In this document: positions 52,027-61,107 of the stretch, piece by piece
How positions within the stretch are numbered: the stretch's first letter is position 1
Layout of the letters: each line of letters opens with the position of its first letter
NCBI GenBank assembly: GCA_016205025.1
Contig: JACQJO010000018.1
Span: 25,017 to 89,016 of the forward strand
Direction: 5' to 3'
DNA length: 64,000 bases
Source: Elusimicrobiota bacterium
Lineage (GTDB): Bacteria; Elusimicrobiota; Elusimicrobia; JACQPE01
Translations under genes and position numbers: made by a program
The notes under the pieces: model-generated
The model's database searches: none
What the model saw: the letters and a program-made list of their open reading frames with translations, nothing else
Told to the model about the DNA's origin: nothing

Positions 52027-53484
52027 ATGAAGCCGGCCATCGGTCTTGAGATTCACGTTCAGTTAAACACCAAAAGCAAATTATTTTGCTCTTGCTCCAC
52101 GGAAGTTTTTGGCGTCGCGCCCAACAGCCGCACTTGCCCGGTGTGCAACGGCGATCCGGGCGTTCTGCCGGTCACCAACAAGGCGGCTGTCGAGCGGTTG
52201 ATTCAGATGGGTTTAGCTTTAAACTGCACCATCGCGGAGCGCTCGATTTTCGCCCGCAAAAATTATTTTTATCCGGATTTGCCCAAGAATTACCAAATTT
52301 CGCAGTACGAGGAGCCTTTGGCCGGCAAGGGGCGGCTGGATTACTATTCGGGCGGCCGGGTCAATCAAGCGCGCATTCACCGGGTGCATCTGGAAGAGGA
52401 CGCGGGCAAGCTTCTGCACGCCATCGGCTCGCAAACGCTCGATTGCACCCTGGTTGATTTTAACCGCGCCGGCATTCCTCTGGCTGAAACCGTGACCGAG
52501 CCCGATTTTTTGACATCGGCCCAAGCCAGCGATTTTCTGGTGACCCTGCGCGCCACCTTGCGGGCCTTGGGCGCTTCCAACTGCGATATGGAGAAAGGAG
52601 AAATGAGGGTTGACGTCAACGTTTCGGTTTCAGCCGATGAAAAAACATTGGGAACGAAAGTCGAGATCAAAAATTTAAATTCCTTCAAATCGGTCCGGGA
52701 CGCCCTTGAATACGAGATCACTCGTCAACGCGAGGCGGTCGCTAGGGGCGAGAAGATTGTCCAGGAAACCAGGCTCTGGGACGTGAAAAAAGCGCAGACG
52801 GTTTTGATGCGGACCAAGGAAGGGGCGAGCGATTACCGCTATTTTGCGGAGCCGGACCTGCCGGCCATCTGCGTTGATGAAGCCTGGATTTCGGAGTTGA
52901 AGAAAAATTTGCCGCCCCTGCCCACCCAAAAAATGGAGCAGTACCAAAACCAGCTCGGCCTGGGTCCCAACGAGGCGCAGGCGCTGGTGTTTCATGAAGA
53001 CGCCGAGGTCGCCCGGCTTTTTGACGAAACAGTGAAACTGGCCGGCGCTAACGGCAACGCCGTGGGCAAAATCGCGGCCAACTGGATTTTAAACGACCTC
53101 TTGGGGCAGCTTAAAACCAGGGGCCTGACGGTCGCTAAGTCCGGAATGTCCGCTTCGCGCCTGGCGGGTTTCATCAAGCTCACCGAAGAGGGCGGATTGA
53201 CCAGCCGTTTGGCCAAGGACCTTTTAAATAAGATGCTGGATGACCCGGCGCTGGAGGCGGCCGCCGCCTTCAAGGAATCCGGCGTCCAGCTTTTAAGCGG
53301 CGATGACGCGCTTTTGCCGTTGATCAAAAAAGCGATCCAGGCTAATCCTAAGGCCGTGTCGGAATATAAAGCGGGCAAGGAAAAAGCGATCCAGTCGTTG
53401 ATCGGTTTCGTGATGCGCGAAACCCGCGGCCAAGCCCATCCCCAGAAACTCCAAGAACTCCTTAAAAAAGAACTGACCCCTTGA
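52027..53484 (+). CDS. gatB: Asp/Glu-tRNA amidotransferase subunit B
   Basis: 485 aa. GLEIHVQLNTKSKLFCSCS at the start, Zn cysteines (CSCS and CPVCNG), YFYPDLPKNYQISQYEEPL in part (PDLPKNYQISQYEEP), and the YqeY-like tail domain. Completes GatCAB, here interrupted by nudix and efp. Confidence 0.95.
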   Translation: MKPAIGLEIHVQLNTKSKLFCSCSTEVFGVAPNSRTCPVCNGDPGVLPVTNKAAVERLIQMGLALNCTIAERSIFARKNYFYPDLPKNYQISQYEEPLAGKGRLDYYSGGRVNQARIHRVHLEEDAGKLLHAIGSQTLDCTLVDFNRAGIPLAETVTEPDFLTSAQASDFLVTLRATLRALGASNCDMEKGEMRVDVNVSVSADEKTLGTKVEIKNLNSFKSVRDALEYEITRQREAVARGEKIVQETRLWDVKKAQTVLMRTKEGASDYRYFAEPDLPAICVDEAWISELKKNLPPLPTQKMEQYQNQLGLGPNEAQALVFHEDAEVARLFDETVKLAGANGNAVGKIAANWILNDLLGQLKTRGLTVAKSGMSASRLAGFIKLTEEGGLTSRLAKDLLNKMLDDPALEAAAAFKESGVQLLSGDDALLPLIKKAIQANPKAVSEYKAGKEKAIQSLIGFVMRETRGQAHPQKLQELLKKELTP

Positions 53485-53542
53485 AAATTATCTCTTTTGC
53501 CTTTACGCTTATGGCAGAGACATCAGGATGAAGGAGGCGTTT

Positions 53543-54253
53543 ATGAGGAATATAGTTTTGATTTTCGCGACGGTAGCGCTCGGCTTGCCAGCGGCAGGTG
53601 CGGCCCAGGATAAGTACGCAAAAGATTTTGTCCAGGATATTAACCGGACAGCCGGAAAGGTTCTGGGTTTTTATGACAATATGCGCCAGTCCATTGCGCG
53701 CGAAAATTTTTTGGATGTCACTAAAAGAAAAGCCGGAGTCAGGGGTGATGTCATGGAGTGGGATCAAGAGAAATTAAAAGAAAATGCCGATAATCAAACT
53801 TTTCGCAGGCAGCTGGCTTTGTTCGATGTGAGCTTGGATCGGTTTGGAGCGGAGCTGGAGTATCTGATCCGGCTTTTAAGGTTTTACAAGAGCGCCGGCG
53901 GCTGGTTGCCGGGACACGTCAATGCCGATTTGCTTGAAACAGCATGGGGCGAGTTGGGGCGAAACCGCGCTCGTTTGGGTATTGACCGGGCCCTGACAGA
54001 TTCCTCTCGCAACGTTGAGGCCCTCGTTATATTAACATTGGGAAGAAAACTCCATGCCGCTTCCGACCGGGAAGGCCCAAGCATAACCCATGACATTCTT
54101 TGGGGAGTACCCATGAACAGGATTAAGCCCGTTGTCGATTTTTTAGCAGCAACAAACCTTTCCGCCAAAATCGGCCCCAAAGGCAAGAGAGATTATGAAG
54201 ACGGCATAAAAATGAAAGACGATCTCAATCGCTTACGGGGAATGAAAAAATAA
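53543..54253 (+). CDS. Secreted hypothetical protein
   Basis: About 236 aa from the ATG at 53543, which has AAGGAGG at ideal distance; an ATG at 53528 is less likely. Signal peptide MRNIVLIFATVALGLPAAGA. Mature part is helical and charged with no cysteines. No family recognised. Convergent with hldE(C), with an 8-nt gap. Confidence 0.6.
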   Translation: MRNIVLIFATVALGLPAAGAAQDKYAKDFVQDINRTAGKVLGFYDNMRQSIARENFLDVTKRKAGVRGDVMEWDQEKLKENADNQTFRRQLALFDVSLDRFGAELEYLIRLLRFYKSAGGWLPGHVNADLLETAWGELGRNRARLGIDRALTDSSRNVEALVILTLGRKLHAASDREGPSITHDILWGVPMNRIKPVVDFLAATNLSAKIGPKGKRDYEDGIKMKDDLNRLRGMKK

Positions 54254-54261
54254 AAGCTGTT

Positions 54262-54726
54262 CTAGTCCTGCCGGATTTTAGAGAGCAGGGTGGTCGTTGA
54301 AAAACCGTCCAGGAGTTTGACGCGGACCGATCTTTTGGCGAATTTCCGGCCCACCATGTCTTTAGCCTTCCAATCGCTTCCTTTAACCAAGACGTCGGGT
54401 CTTAAGGCCTGAATCAAATAAAGAGGCGTGTCGGTGTCAAACCCGATCACGTAGTCCACCGCGGCCAGCGCCGCCACCAGGCGCAGGCGGTCTTTGAGTT
54501 TTAAGACCGGCCGGCCGGAACCCTTGAGTCTTTTCACCGATTGATCCGAGTTGACTCCCACGATCAATAGGTGGCCGTACGTTTTGGCTTTTTCCAGGAG
54601 CTCGACGTGGCCCGGATGCAAAAGGTCAAAGCATCCGTTGGTAAAAACGATTTTTCTTTTCTTACGGCGAATTTGTTCGGCCAGGCGGGTTAAATCTTGC
54701 AGAGAGTCCAGGATCTTTTCTTTCAA
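54262..54726 (-). CDS. hldE: D-glycero-beta-D-manno-heptose-1-phosphate adenylyltransferase
   Basis: 154 aa, equal to the C-terminal domain of HldE alone (RfaE2 type). VFTNGCFDLLHPGHVELLEKA with the HxGH nucleotidyltransferase motif (shown in part: GCFDLLHPGHVELLEKA), VGVNSDQSVKRLKG, DVLVKGSDWKAKDMVG. Makes ADP-heptose for the LPS core. The kinase domain is not in this window. gmhA is just upstream with an ATGA overlap. Confidence 0.9.
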   Translation of the reverse strand: MKEKILDSLQDLTRLAEQIRRKKRKIVFTNGCFDLLHPGHVELLEKAKTYGHLLIVGVNSDQSVKRLKGSGRPVLKLKDRLRLVAALAAVDYVIGFDTDTPLYLIQALRPDVLVKGSDWKAKDMVGRKFAKRSVRVKLLDGFSTTTLLSKIRQD

Positions 54727-55334
54727 TTTTTTCCACGCCCGAACAGGGTGATCTCGATCAACTCGCAGATGGAATGGATGGCGTTGATGTGCGCTTCCTG
54801 GATTCTGGGCGTAGCTCGCGACGGCGCCTGAAACAAAAGATCGATCGCTTTGTCCTTCTTCATTAAACCGCCTTGATGCCCGGTAAATCCCACCGTCAAA
54901 ACCCCCATTCTTTTGGCTTGCCTCAAGGCTAACAGGACATTTTTGGAGTTGCCACTGGTGGAAATCCCGATTGCCACGTCGCCTTGGCGGCAGTGAGCTT
55001 GAATTTGCCGGGAAAAAATTTCGTCAAACGCGTAGTCATTGCCGATGGCGGTCAGGTTCGAGGTATTGGTGGAAAGCGCGATGGCGTCCAAAGCTTTGCG
55101 GTTGTGGTTGGTGTAGCCGCCCACGAGTTCAGCCGCGAAATGCTGCGCGTCCGCGGCGGAACCGCCGTTTCCGAAAATCACGACGCGCCGGCCCTTGTTG
55201 AGGCGGGTCGTGATTTCCTCGGCTATTTTGGCCAGAGTCTTGGCGGTTTGGGAATCAAAGCTTAGAAGATTTAAGACTTCGGAGCTTTCTTGGAACCGCT
55301 CCTGAATTAAATGAACCGCTGTTTTGGAATCCAT
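54723..55334 (-). CDS. gmhA: Sedoheptulose-7-phosphate isomerase, SIS domain
   Basis: 203 aa. SIS phosphosugar motifs: VIFGNGGSAADAQHFAAELVG in part (GNGGSAADAQHFAAELVG), ALSTNTSNLTAIGNDYAFD, GISTSGNSKNVL. First step of ADP-heptose synthesis. Overlaps the accC end by 28 nt. Confidence 0.92.
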   Translation of the reverse strand: MDSKTAVHLIQERFQESSEVLNLLSFDSQTAKTLAKIAEEITTRLNKGRRVVIFGNGGSAADAQHFAAELVGGYTNHNRKALDAIALSTNTSNLTAIGNDYAFDEIFSRQIQAHCRQGDVAIGISTSGNSKNVLLALRQAKRMGVLTVGFTGHQGGLMKKDKAIDLLFQAPSRATPRIQEAHINAIHSICELIEITLFGRGKN

Positions 55335-56665
55335 GAGTCTAAGTATTTCACATTAAACCACTCTTTGCCTTGCGCGAAAACAGGGTCGGCCAGGATTTTT
55401 TTATGGAATGGAATCGTGGTGGGAATTCCCTCGATCGTTGTTTCAGTTAAAGCCCGGCGCATTCTGCTGATGGCGCCCGGCCGCCCGTGGCCCGAGGACG
55501 CGATCACTTTGGCCAAAAGGGAGTCGTAGCTCGTGGCCAGGGTCAGATAGGGGCGGATGAAGGTGTCCACGCGCACGCCGGGCCCGGCGGGCCAATGAAG
55601 CGCGGTGATCGTTCCCTCACCGGAAAGAAAATTTTGGGCCGCGTCCTCGGCGTTGACCCGAACTTCGATCGCGTGACGGCCGGGCGGGGCTTCGATCGCG
55701 GGACCCAATTTCTCGCCCAGAGCCAGGCCCACCTGCAGCCGGATTAGATCCAGCCCCAGGAGTTCCTCGGTCACCGGGTGCTCCACCTGGATTCTTTTGT
55801 TGATTTCCATGAAGTAAAACGTTTTTCGGTCGGGCAGAAGTAAAAATTCCACGGTAGCCAGCGCGGTCAGCCGGCAGGCGGCCGTCGCCTTAGCGCCGGC
55901 TTCCAGGAGCCTGGGCCGCGCTTCCTGCGAAATAAAAGGGGAGGGGGATTCCTCGATGAGTTTTTGGTTGCGGCGCTGGATGGTGCAGTCGCGCTCGGTG
56001 TAGGAGCGCACCGCGCCGTGGTGATCCGCCGCCACCTGAACCTCGACGTGCCGGGCGTCCAGCAAGCATTTCTCCATATAAAGCTCGCTTTTACCGAAGG
56101 CGGCCTGGGCCTCCATTTGAGACATGCCGAAGGCTTTTTCCATGGCGCTTTCATCGTGGACCAAAACAATGCCGCGGCCGCCGCCGCCAAAAGCGGCCTT
56201 GAGCAAAACAGGGTAGCCCAGGACCTTGGCCTCGGACTTTGCCTCCTCGACGCCGCGCAGAGGCCGTTGACTCCCGGGAATAACGGGAACGCCGGCTTTG
56301 GCCACCAGCTCTTTGGTGGCGAATTTGTTGGCCAGACCGGCCATAACCGAGCCCTTGGGGCCGATGAATTTTAAGCCCGCTTCTTCGCAGGCCAAGGCGA
56401 ACTGGTCGTTTTCGGACAAGAACCCGTAGCCCGGATGAACGAGGTCGGCCCCCGCGATTTTGGCCGCTGTTATCATGCGGTTGATATTAAGGTAAGACTC
56501 CCTGGGAGCGGCCGATCCGATGCACCAGGCCTCATCGGCCATGCCGACGTGGGGGGAATCCCGATCTTCTTCGGAATAGACGGCCACCGAAGAGAGCCCC
56601 AATTCTTTGAGGGTGCGCATCACGCGTATCGCGATTTCTCCGCGATTAGCGATTAAAACCTTCAT
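55307..56665 (-). CDS. accC: Biotin carboxylase
   Basis: 452 aa. KVLIANRGEIAIRVMRTLKEL in part (LIANRGEIAIRVMRTLKE), ATP-grasp loop KAAFGGGGRGI, ERDCTIQRRNQKLIEESPSP, and EINKRIQVEHPVTE (usual EMNxRxQVEH, here Ile for Met and Lys for Thr). Carboxylates biotin in acetyl-CoA or related carboxylases. accB is 9 nt upstream. Confidence 0.93.
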   Translation of the reverse strand: MKVLIANRGEIAIRVMRTLKELGLSSVAVYSEEDRDSPHVGMADEAWCIGSAAPRESYLNINRMITAAKIAGADLVHPGYGFLSENDQFALACEEAGLKFIGPKGSVMAGLANKFATKELVAKAGVPVIPGSQRPLRGVEEAKSEAKVLGYPVLLKAAFGGGGRGIVLVHDESAMEKAFGMSQMEAQAAFGKSELYMEKCLLDARHVEVQVAADHHGAVRSYTERDCTIQRRNQKLIEESPSPFISQEARPRLLEAGAKATAACRLTALATVEFLLLPDRKTFYFMEINKRIQVEHPVTEELLGLDLIRLQVGLALGEKLGPAIEAPPGRHAIEVRVNAEDAAQNFLSGEGTITALHWPAGPGVRVDTFIRPYLTLATSYDSLLAKVIASSGHGRPGAISRMRRALTETTIEGIPTTIPFHKKILADPVFAQGKEWFNVKYLDSWIPKQRFI

Positions 56666-56674
56666 GGTGAGCGT

Positions 56675-57052
56675 TTACTGCTCGCTGATCTCTACCAGCA
56701 GGATCGGGTCTCCGTAGCCTACGTTTTTGCCGGATTCGGCCACGGATTGAACGATTGTTCCGGAAAATGACGCGGTCAGCGGAGTTTTTTCTTTGACGGC
56801 TTCGATATAGCCCGCCTCGTCGCCTTTTTTTAGGGTTGCGCCGGGCCGGGTCTTTTGCTCCGAAAGGGTGACCTTGCCGATGGCCGGAGCTTTAAGATAC
56901 GCCAGGGTTTTGGCGCCGGCCGCGCTACCCGGCGTTCCTTCAAAAACCAAATGAACAAGGATCGGAACGGCCGAGCCTTTGTTCTCGTAATGGATTTCGG
57001 CCAAATCTTTTTTATCTTTGGCCCAATCCAGAATTTCGAGAATCAAATCCAT
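56675..57052 (-). CDS. accB: Biotin/lipoyl-domain carrier protein, AccB-like
   Basis: 125 aa. A lipoyl/biotinyl domain in its last 75 residues: KAPAIGKVTL, KKGDEAGYIEAVKEKTPLTA, FSGTIVQSVAESGKNVGYGD. The biotin lysine would be Lys87 in EAVKE, but both flanking methionines of the standard AMKM are replaced (Val and Glu). Placement between efp and accC matches the usual accB slot. Whether it is biotinylated is in doubt. Confidence 0.75.
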   Translation of the reverse strand: MDLILEILDWAKDKKDLAEIHYENKGSAVPILVHLVFEGTPGSAAGAKTLAYLKAPAIGKVTLSEQKTRPGATLKKGDEAGYIEAVKEKTPLTASFSGTIVQSVAESGKNVGYGDPILLVEISEQ

Positions 57053-57059
57053 GGCGTTA

Positions 57060-57629
57060 TTATTTCGTGATCGTGACCCGTTCCACGTATTCGCCTGTGT
57101 AGGTGTCCACCTTGATGGTGTCCCCTTCTTTTATAAAAACCGGAGCCTGCACGGTAGCGCCGTTTTCAAGTTCCACCGGTTTAGTGGGGTTGGTGGCGGA
57201 ATCTCCACGAATGCCGGGAGGCGCGCTGGCCACCTTCATGGCCACGCTGGAGGGCAGCAGGACGTCCAGGAGCTCGCCGCCGATATAGAGAGCTTCCACC
57301 GGAAGATTTTCAGTCAGGAACCGGACCGCGTCTCCGATTTTGTTTTTAGGGAAAGGAATGGTTTCGTAACTGGTCATGTCCATAAAATAGGCCAGGTCGT
57401 CTTCAAAATAAAGAAAGGTTTTGGGCCTTTTTTCAACCTCCGGGGTTTTAAGGCGATCTGTGGAGCGGTAGCTTTTTTCCAGGACGTTGCCGGTTCGCAG
57501 GTCTCGCAATTTCGTGCGGCAGACCGCGGCTGACTGGCTCATGCGGTGGTGCTGGAATTTCAACACCTTAAAGAGCTTGCCATCTTCTTCGAAGATGGAA
57601 CCCGGTCTTAAATCAACGGCTTCAATCAT
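57060..57629 (-). CDS. efp: Elongation factor P, tip-Gln variant
   Basis: 189 aa from the ATG at 57629; upstream readings run into aroK. Three EF-P domains, ending DTIKVDTYTGEYVERV. The tip loop reads HHRMSQSAAVCRTKL, which puts Gln32 where Lys or Arg is normally modified. efp-accB-accC is a common order, so this is likely the ancestral locus. The other EF-P (51395) has Lys. Confidence 0.92.
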   Translation of the reverse strand: MIEAVDLRPGSIFEEDGKLFKVLKFQHHRMSQSAAVCRTKLRDLRTGNVLEKSYRSTDRLKTPEVEKRPKTFLYFEDDLAYFMDMTSYETIPFPKNKIGDAVRFLTENLPVEALYIGGELLDVLLPSSVAMKVASAPPGIRGDSATNPTKPVELENGATVQAPVFIKEGDTIKVDTYTGEYVERVTITK

Positions 57630-57646
57630 ATGGTTCCTTTGTTTTG

Positions 57647-58183
57647 TTAGGGTGTGTCGTTTTTTGCCGCGGCAACGTCGGCCGCGATTTCCTGCGCGAT
57701 CTCCAAGGGTGTTTTGCCGTCCACGCCGATCGCGATCTCGGCCGCCTCTTCGTAATAAGACCGGCGGCGGTTCATTTCCACGGTGATGGCCACCAAAGGG
57801 TCCTGACGCGTCATGAAAAGGGGCGCCACGTAGGGCTTGTTCTGAACGTGCCGCCAAATCGTGTCCGCCGTGGCCCGTAGCCAGACGGTTTTTGTTTTGT
57901 TCTTTAAACGGGTGCGGTTGGCCGGCCGCACCAGCGTCCCGCCGCCGGTGGCCAAAACGCAGGATTCGTCCGTTTCAAGGAGCTGGGCCAGCATCTCGGT
58001 TTCCATGTCCCGGAACCGCTCCACGCCGTGCTGGCCGATCAACTGCGTGACGGATTGGCCGTAGCGCTCTTCTAAGATATTGTCGGTGTCGCGAAACGGC
58101 AAACCCAGGTGCGCGGCCAAAATTTTACCGATTTCCGTTTTTCCGACCCCTGTAAACCCGATCAGCGCGATCTTCACGCGCAA
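57647..58183 (-). CDS. aroK: Shikimate kinase
   Basis: 178 aa. Walker A GFTGVGKTEIGK, DTDNILEERYG, ERFRDMETEML, VLATGGGTLV, and the C-terminal RRRSYYEEAA. The lid Arg in the usual RPLL is not obvious (VAPLFM). Phosphorylates shikimate. Probable first gene of the minus-strand set to hldE(C). Confidence 0.9.
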   Translation of the reverse strand: MRVKIALIGFTGVGKTEIGKILAAHLGLPFRDTDNILEERYGQSVTQLIGQHGVERFRDMETEMLAQLLETDESCVLATGGGTLVRPANRTRLKNKTKTVWLRATADTIWRHVQNKPYVAPLFMTRQDPLVAITVEMNRRRSYYEEAAEIAIGVDGKTPLEIAQEIAADVAAAKNDTP

Positions 58184-58225
58184 ATTATATCAGTGGATCG
58201 GTTGTTTTTACGCCGCCCTGCCCTA

Positions 58226-58255
58226 TTGACAGCGCCAGGCGCGATAGTTTAAAAT
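58226..58255 (+). promoter_or_regulatory. Sigma-70-type promoter of groESL
   Basis: TTGACA (58226-58231), 18-nt spacer, TAAAAT (58250-58255). The -10 box abuts the CIRCE element, as usual for HrcA-controlled groESL promoters. Confidence 0.75.
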
Positions 58256-58281
58256 TAGCAGTAGAAAGCTAAGAGTGCTAA
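58255..58281 (+). promoter_or_regulatory. CIRCE element, HrcA operator
   Basis: TTAGCAGTA-N9-GAGTGCTAA. Right half matches the CIRCE consensus fully; left half 7 of 9. Implies heat-shock control by HrcA. Downstream, 58320-58376 has a GCGGCTTCAAGCCGC hairpin and CCCCG...CGGGG in the 5' leader. Confidence 0.88.
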
Positions 58282-58396
58282 TTTAGCAAACACGTTTAGT
58301 GACTGCTAAAAAAGCAATCGGGAGGCGGCTTCAAGCCGCAGCCTAATTTCAAAACCCCGGCCAAGGAATCGGGGCAATTAATAAGGAGGAGACTCA

Positions 58397-58708
58397 ATGG
58401 CAACAGCAACACTTACTCGAACGAAAATTAAGCCCTTGGGTGACCGAGTATTGATTCGGCCCCTTGAATCCAAAGAAGAGAAGCGCGGTGGCATCATTAT
58501 CCCCGATACGGCTAAAGAAAAGCCGCAGGAAGGTGAAGTGGTGGCCGTCGGCAAAGGCAAAGTCAGCGACGAAGGAAAAGTTCTTCCCATGGACGTCAAA
58601 CCGGGAGACCGAGTTCTCTACGGAAAATATTCCGGCACCGAGATTAAGCTCGACGGCGCGGAACACCTGGTCTGCCACCAGGACGACATCCTGGGGATCC
58701 TTGAGTAA
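58397..58708 (+). CDS. groES: Co-chaperonin GroES
   Basis: 103 aa. [31 protein letters not shown] (mobile loop), [18 protein letters not shown]. Slightly extended N-terminus. AAGGAGGAGA before the ATG. Caps GroEL. Confidence 0.97.
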   Translation: MATATLTRTKIKPLGDRVLIRPLESKEEKRGGIIIPDTAKEKPQEGEVVAVGKGKVSDEGKVLPMDVKPGDRVLYGKYSGTEIKLDGAEHLVCHQDDILGILE

Positions 58709-58732
58709 TTTCATAGTAGGAGGTAAACAATA

Positions 58733-60355
58733 ATGGCAAAACAAATAAGTTACAGCGACGATGCTAGAAAGAAGATTAAATCCGGGGTAGATAAACTGGC
58801 CAACGCGGTGCGCGTGACTCTGGGACCTAGAGGACGCTTCGTGCTTTTGGACAGAAAATTTGGAAGCCCCGTACACGCCGATGACGGCGCCACGGTCGCC
58901 AAAGAGATCGAGTTGGAAGATCCGTATGAGAATATGGGCGCCCAACTGATTCGCGAAGTGGCCACCAAAACCAATGATGTTGCCGGAGACGGCACCTCAA
59001 CCGCGACGGTCTTGGCCCAAGCCTTGATCGCCGAGAGCTTGAGAAACATCACCGCCGGAGCCAACCCCATTCAAGTCAGGGAAGGCATCGAAAAGGCGGT
59101 CAACGTTGTGACCAAAGAGGTCCGGCGTTTAGCCCGTCCCGTTAAAACCAAAGAGGAAAAGGCGCAGGTTGCGACCATTTCCGCCAATGACAAAGAAATC
59201 GGCGCCTTGATCGCCGATGCCATGGAAAAGGTCGGTCACGAGGGCGTGATCACGGTTGAAGAAGGCAAATCAGCCACCACCACACTTGAAGTCGTGGAAG
59301 GCATGCAGTTCGATCGCGGATGGGTCAGCCCGTATTTTGTGACGGACAACGAAAGAATGGAAGTGGTGTTGGAAGAGCCGTATATCATCATCACGGATAA
59401 AAAAGTTTCCGCGATGAATGACCTTCTGCCTGTCTTAGAGAAGGTTGTCCAAACCGGCAAACCCTTCGTCTTGATCGCGGAGGATATTGAGGGGGAGGCC
59501 CTGGCCACCCTGGTTGTCAATAAAATCCGCGGCACTCTTCGCTGCCTAGCGGTCAAAGCCCCCGGCTTTGGCGATCGCAGAAAAGAGATGTTGCAAGACA
59601 TCGCGACCCTGACCGACGGAAAAGTGATTTCCGAAGAGTTGGGTTTTAAGCTTGAGAACGCGAATATTGACATGTTGGGCCGCGCCAAAAGAGTGGTTGC
59701 GGACAAAGAGAACACCACGCTTGTGGGCGGTTTCGGTCCCAAAGAGCAGATCACTAAACGAGCCGAGCAGCTTCGCCGGCAGATCAAAGAAACCACATCC
59801 GACTATGACCGCGAAAAATTGGAAGAGCGGCTTGCAAAGCTCTCCGGCGGCGTGGCAGTGGTTTCCGTGGGCGCTGCGACCGAGTCCGAGATGAAATCCA
59901 AGAAACTCAAGGTTGAGGACGCCAAGAATTCCACTAAGGCGGCTGTTGAGGAAGGTATTGTTCCGGGCGGCGGAACCACGCTTCTTCGCGCTGCGGTGGC
60001 TTTAAGCAACATCAAAGGCGCCAACCCTGATGAGCAGACCGGCATCAATATCGTTAAACGCGCTCTTCAAGAGCCGTTGCGACAGTTGGCCTGGAACTCC
60101 GGACTGGATGGCTCCGTCGTCGTGGAGAAAGTTCTTTCTCTAAAAGACGAAAACTGGGGTCTAGATGCGGCTACGGGCGAGTATGTTGACCTGGTGAAAG
60201 CAGGGATTGTGGATCCGACCAAGGTTGCGCTTACCGCTCTTCAAAACGCGGCTTCAATCTCCGGGCTTCTCTTAACCACGGAATGCTTGGTAACCGACAT
60301 TCCGGAGAAAAAGGAGAAACTTCCCGCTCCGGGCGGACACGGCGACATGTATTAA
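58733..60355 (+). CDS. groEL: Chaperonin GroEL
   Basis: 540 aa. [16 protein letters not shown] loop [26 protein letters not shown]. The C-terminal tail is GGHGDMY instead of the GGM repeats common in other phyla. TAGGAGG precedes the ATG. Folds proteins with GroES. Confidence 0.97.
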   Translation: MAKQISYSDDARKKIKSGVDKLANAVRVTLGPRGRFVLLDRKFGSPVHADDGATVAKEIELEDPYENMGAQLIREVATKTNDVAGDGTSTATVLAQALIAESLRNITAGANPIQVREGIEKAVNVVTKEVRRLARPVKTKEEKAQVATISANDKEIGALIADAMEKVGHEGVITVEEGKSATTTLEVVEGMQFDRGWVSPYFVTDNERMEVVLEEPYIIITDKKVSAMNDLLPVLEKVVQTGKPFVLIAEDIEGEALATLVVNKIRGTLRCLAVKAPGFGDRRKEMLQDIATLTDGKVISEELGFKLENANIDMLGRAKRVVADKENTTLVGGFGPKEQITKRAEQLRRQIKETTSDYDREKLEERLAKLSGGVAVVSVGAATESEMKSKKLKVEDAKNSTKAAVEEGIVPGGGTTLLRAAVALSNIKGANPDEQTGINIVKRALQEPLRQLAWNSGLDGSVVVEKVLSLKDENWGLDAATGEYVDLVKAGIVDPTKVALTALQNAASISGLLLTTECLVTDIPEKKEKLPAPGGHGDMY

Positions 60356-60409
60356 TTCCCCAAACGGGGATTCCGGGTTAGGGAATCGTCCCTAACGCCG
60401 AGTCTTTGT

Positions 60410-60446
60410 CCCCCGCCTTCCGTTGGAAGGCGGGGGATTTTTTTTA
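60410..60446 (+). terminator. Rho-independent terminator of groESL
   Basis: 12-bp perfect stem CCCCCGCCTTCC-GTT-GGAAGGCGGGGG, then A and nine T. A second hairpin (GTTAGGGA-ATCG-TCCCTAAC, near 60377-60396) precedes it. Confidence 0.92.
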
Positions 60447-60489
60447 TACTGATGACGTTAGGGCGAGCCCTTAGTTTCGGGGAGGTTTT

Positions 60490-61107
60490 TTGAAAGCGGT
60501 TTTGGATGTTTCCATTGACGAGGCCCCGCTGGTTTTTTTGGACTGCGAGACGACCGGCCTTGACGCGTTTCATGGCGACCGCGTTTGCGAATTCGCGCTG
60601 GTGCGCGTTGAAAACGGGGTCGTGACAAAAAGTTTTGAAACCCTGATCGATCCCGAGCGCCAGGTTTCCCTGGGTGCTTATTTCGTCAACCGCATCTCGC
60701 ACCATATGCTAGAAGGCAAGCCGCGGTTTATTGAGGTGATTCCTGAAATCATGGAAGGGGTCCGCTCCGCGGTGGTGGTGGGGCACAATGTTTCTTTCGA
60801 CCTGATGTTTCTTCGTGAGGAGTTTCGGCGCGCCGGGATAACGCTTTCTTTCCCGGCCACGATCGACACCTTAAAGCTGGCGCGCTGGATGTACTCTTTT
60901 CCTTCATTCACGCTTTCTCAAGTGGCCACTTTTTTGGGATTGGCGGTGCCTGCCGGCCAGCCTGACTCCGACCGGCGGCCGCATCGAGCCATGGCGGACG
61001 TCGCGATCTTGAAAGACGTTTTTGACGCCATGACCGCCGAACTTCGCCAGCGCGAAGGCATTTTAAGGATAGGCGAGCTGATCCGCATTGCCGGCCATAT
61101 TCATTGA
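60490..61107 (+). CDS. DnaQ-like 3'-5' exonuclease
   Basis: 205 aa, TTG start with GGGGAGG upstream. DEDDh residues: FLDCETTGLD, VVGHNVSFDLMFL, HRAMADVAIL. Resembles the proofreading epsilon domain alone, or a PolC-type exonuclease. Exact role open. Its stop overlaps the start of the next gene by 20 nt. Confidence 0.88.
   Translation: MKAVLDVSIDEAPLVFLDCETTGLDAFHGDRVCEFALVRVENGVVTKSFETLIDPERQVSLGAYFVNRISHHMLEGKPRFIEVIPEIMEGVRSAVVVGHNVSFDLMFLREEFRRAGITLSFPATIDTLKLARWMYSFPSFTLSQVATFLGLAVPAGQPDSDRRPHRAMADVAILKDVFDAMTAELRQREGILRIGELIRIAGHIH

Noticed and set aside
57630..57857. Long N-terminal extension of the second EF-P
   Set aside because: It runs antisense-free through aroK in another frame and is Arg/Gly-rich with no family match; the ATG at 57629 fits EF-P.
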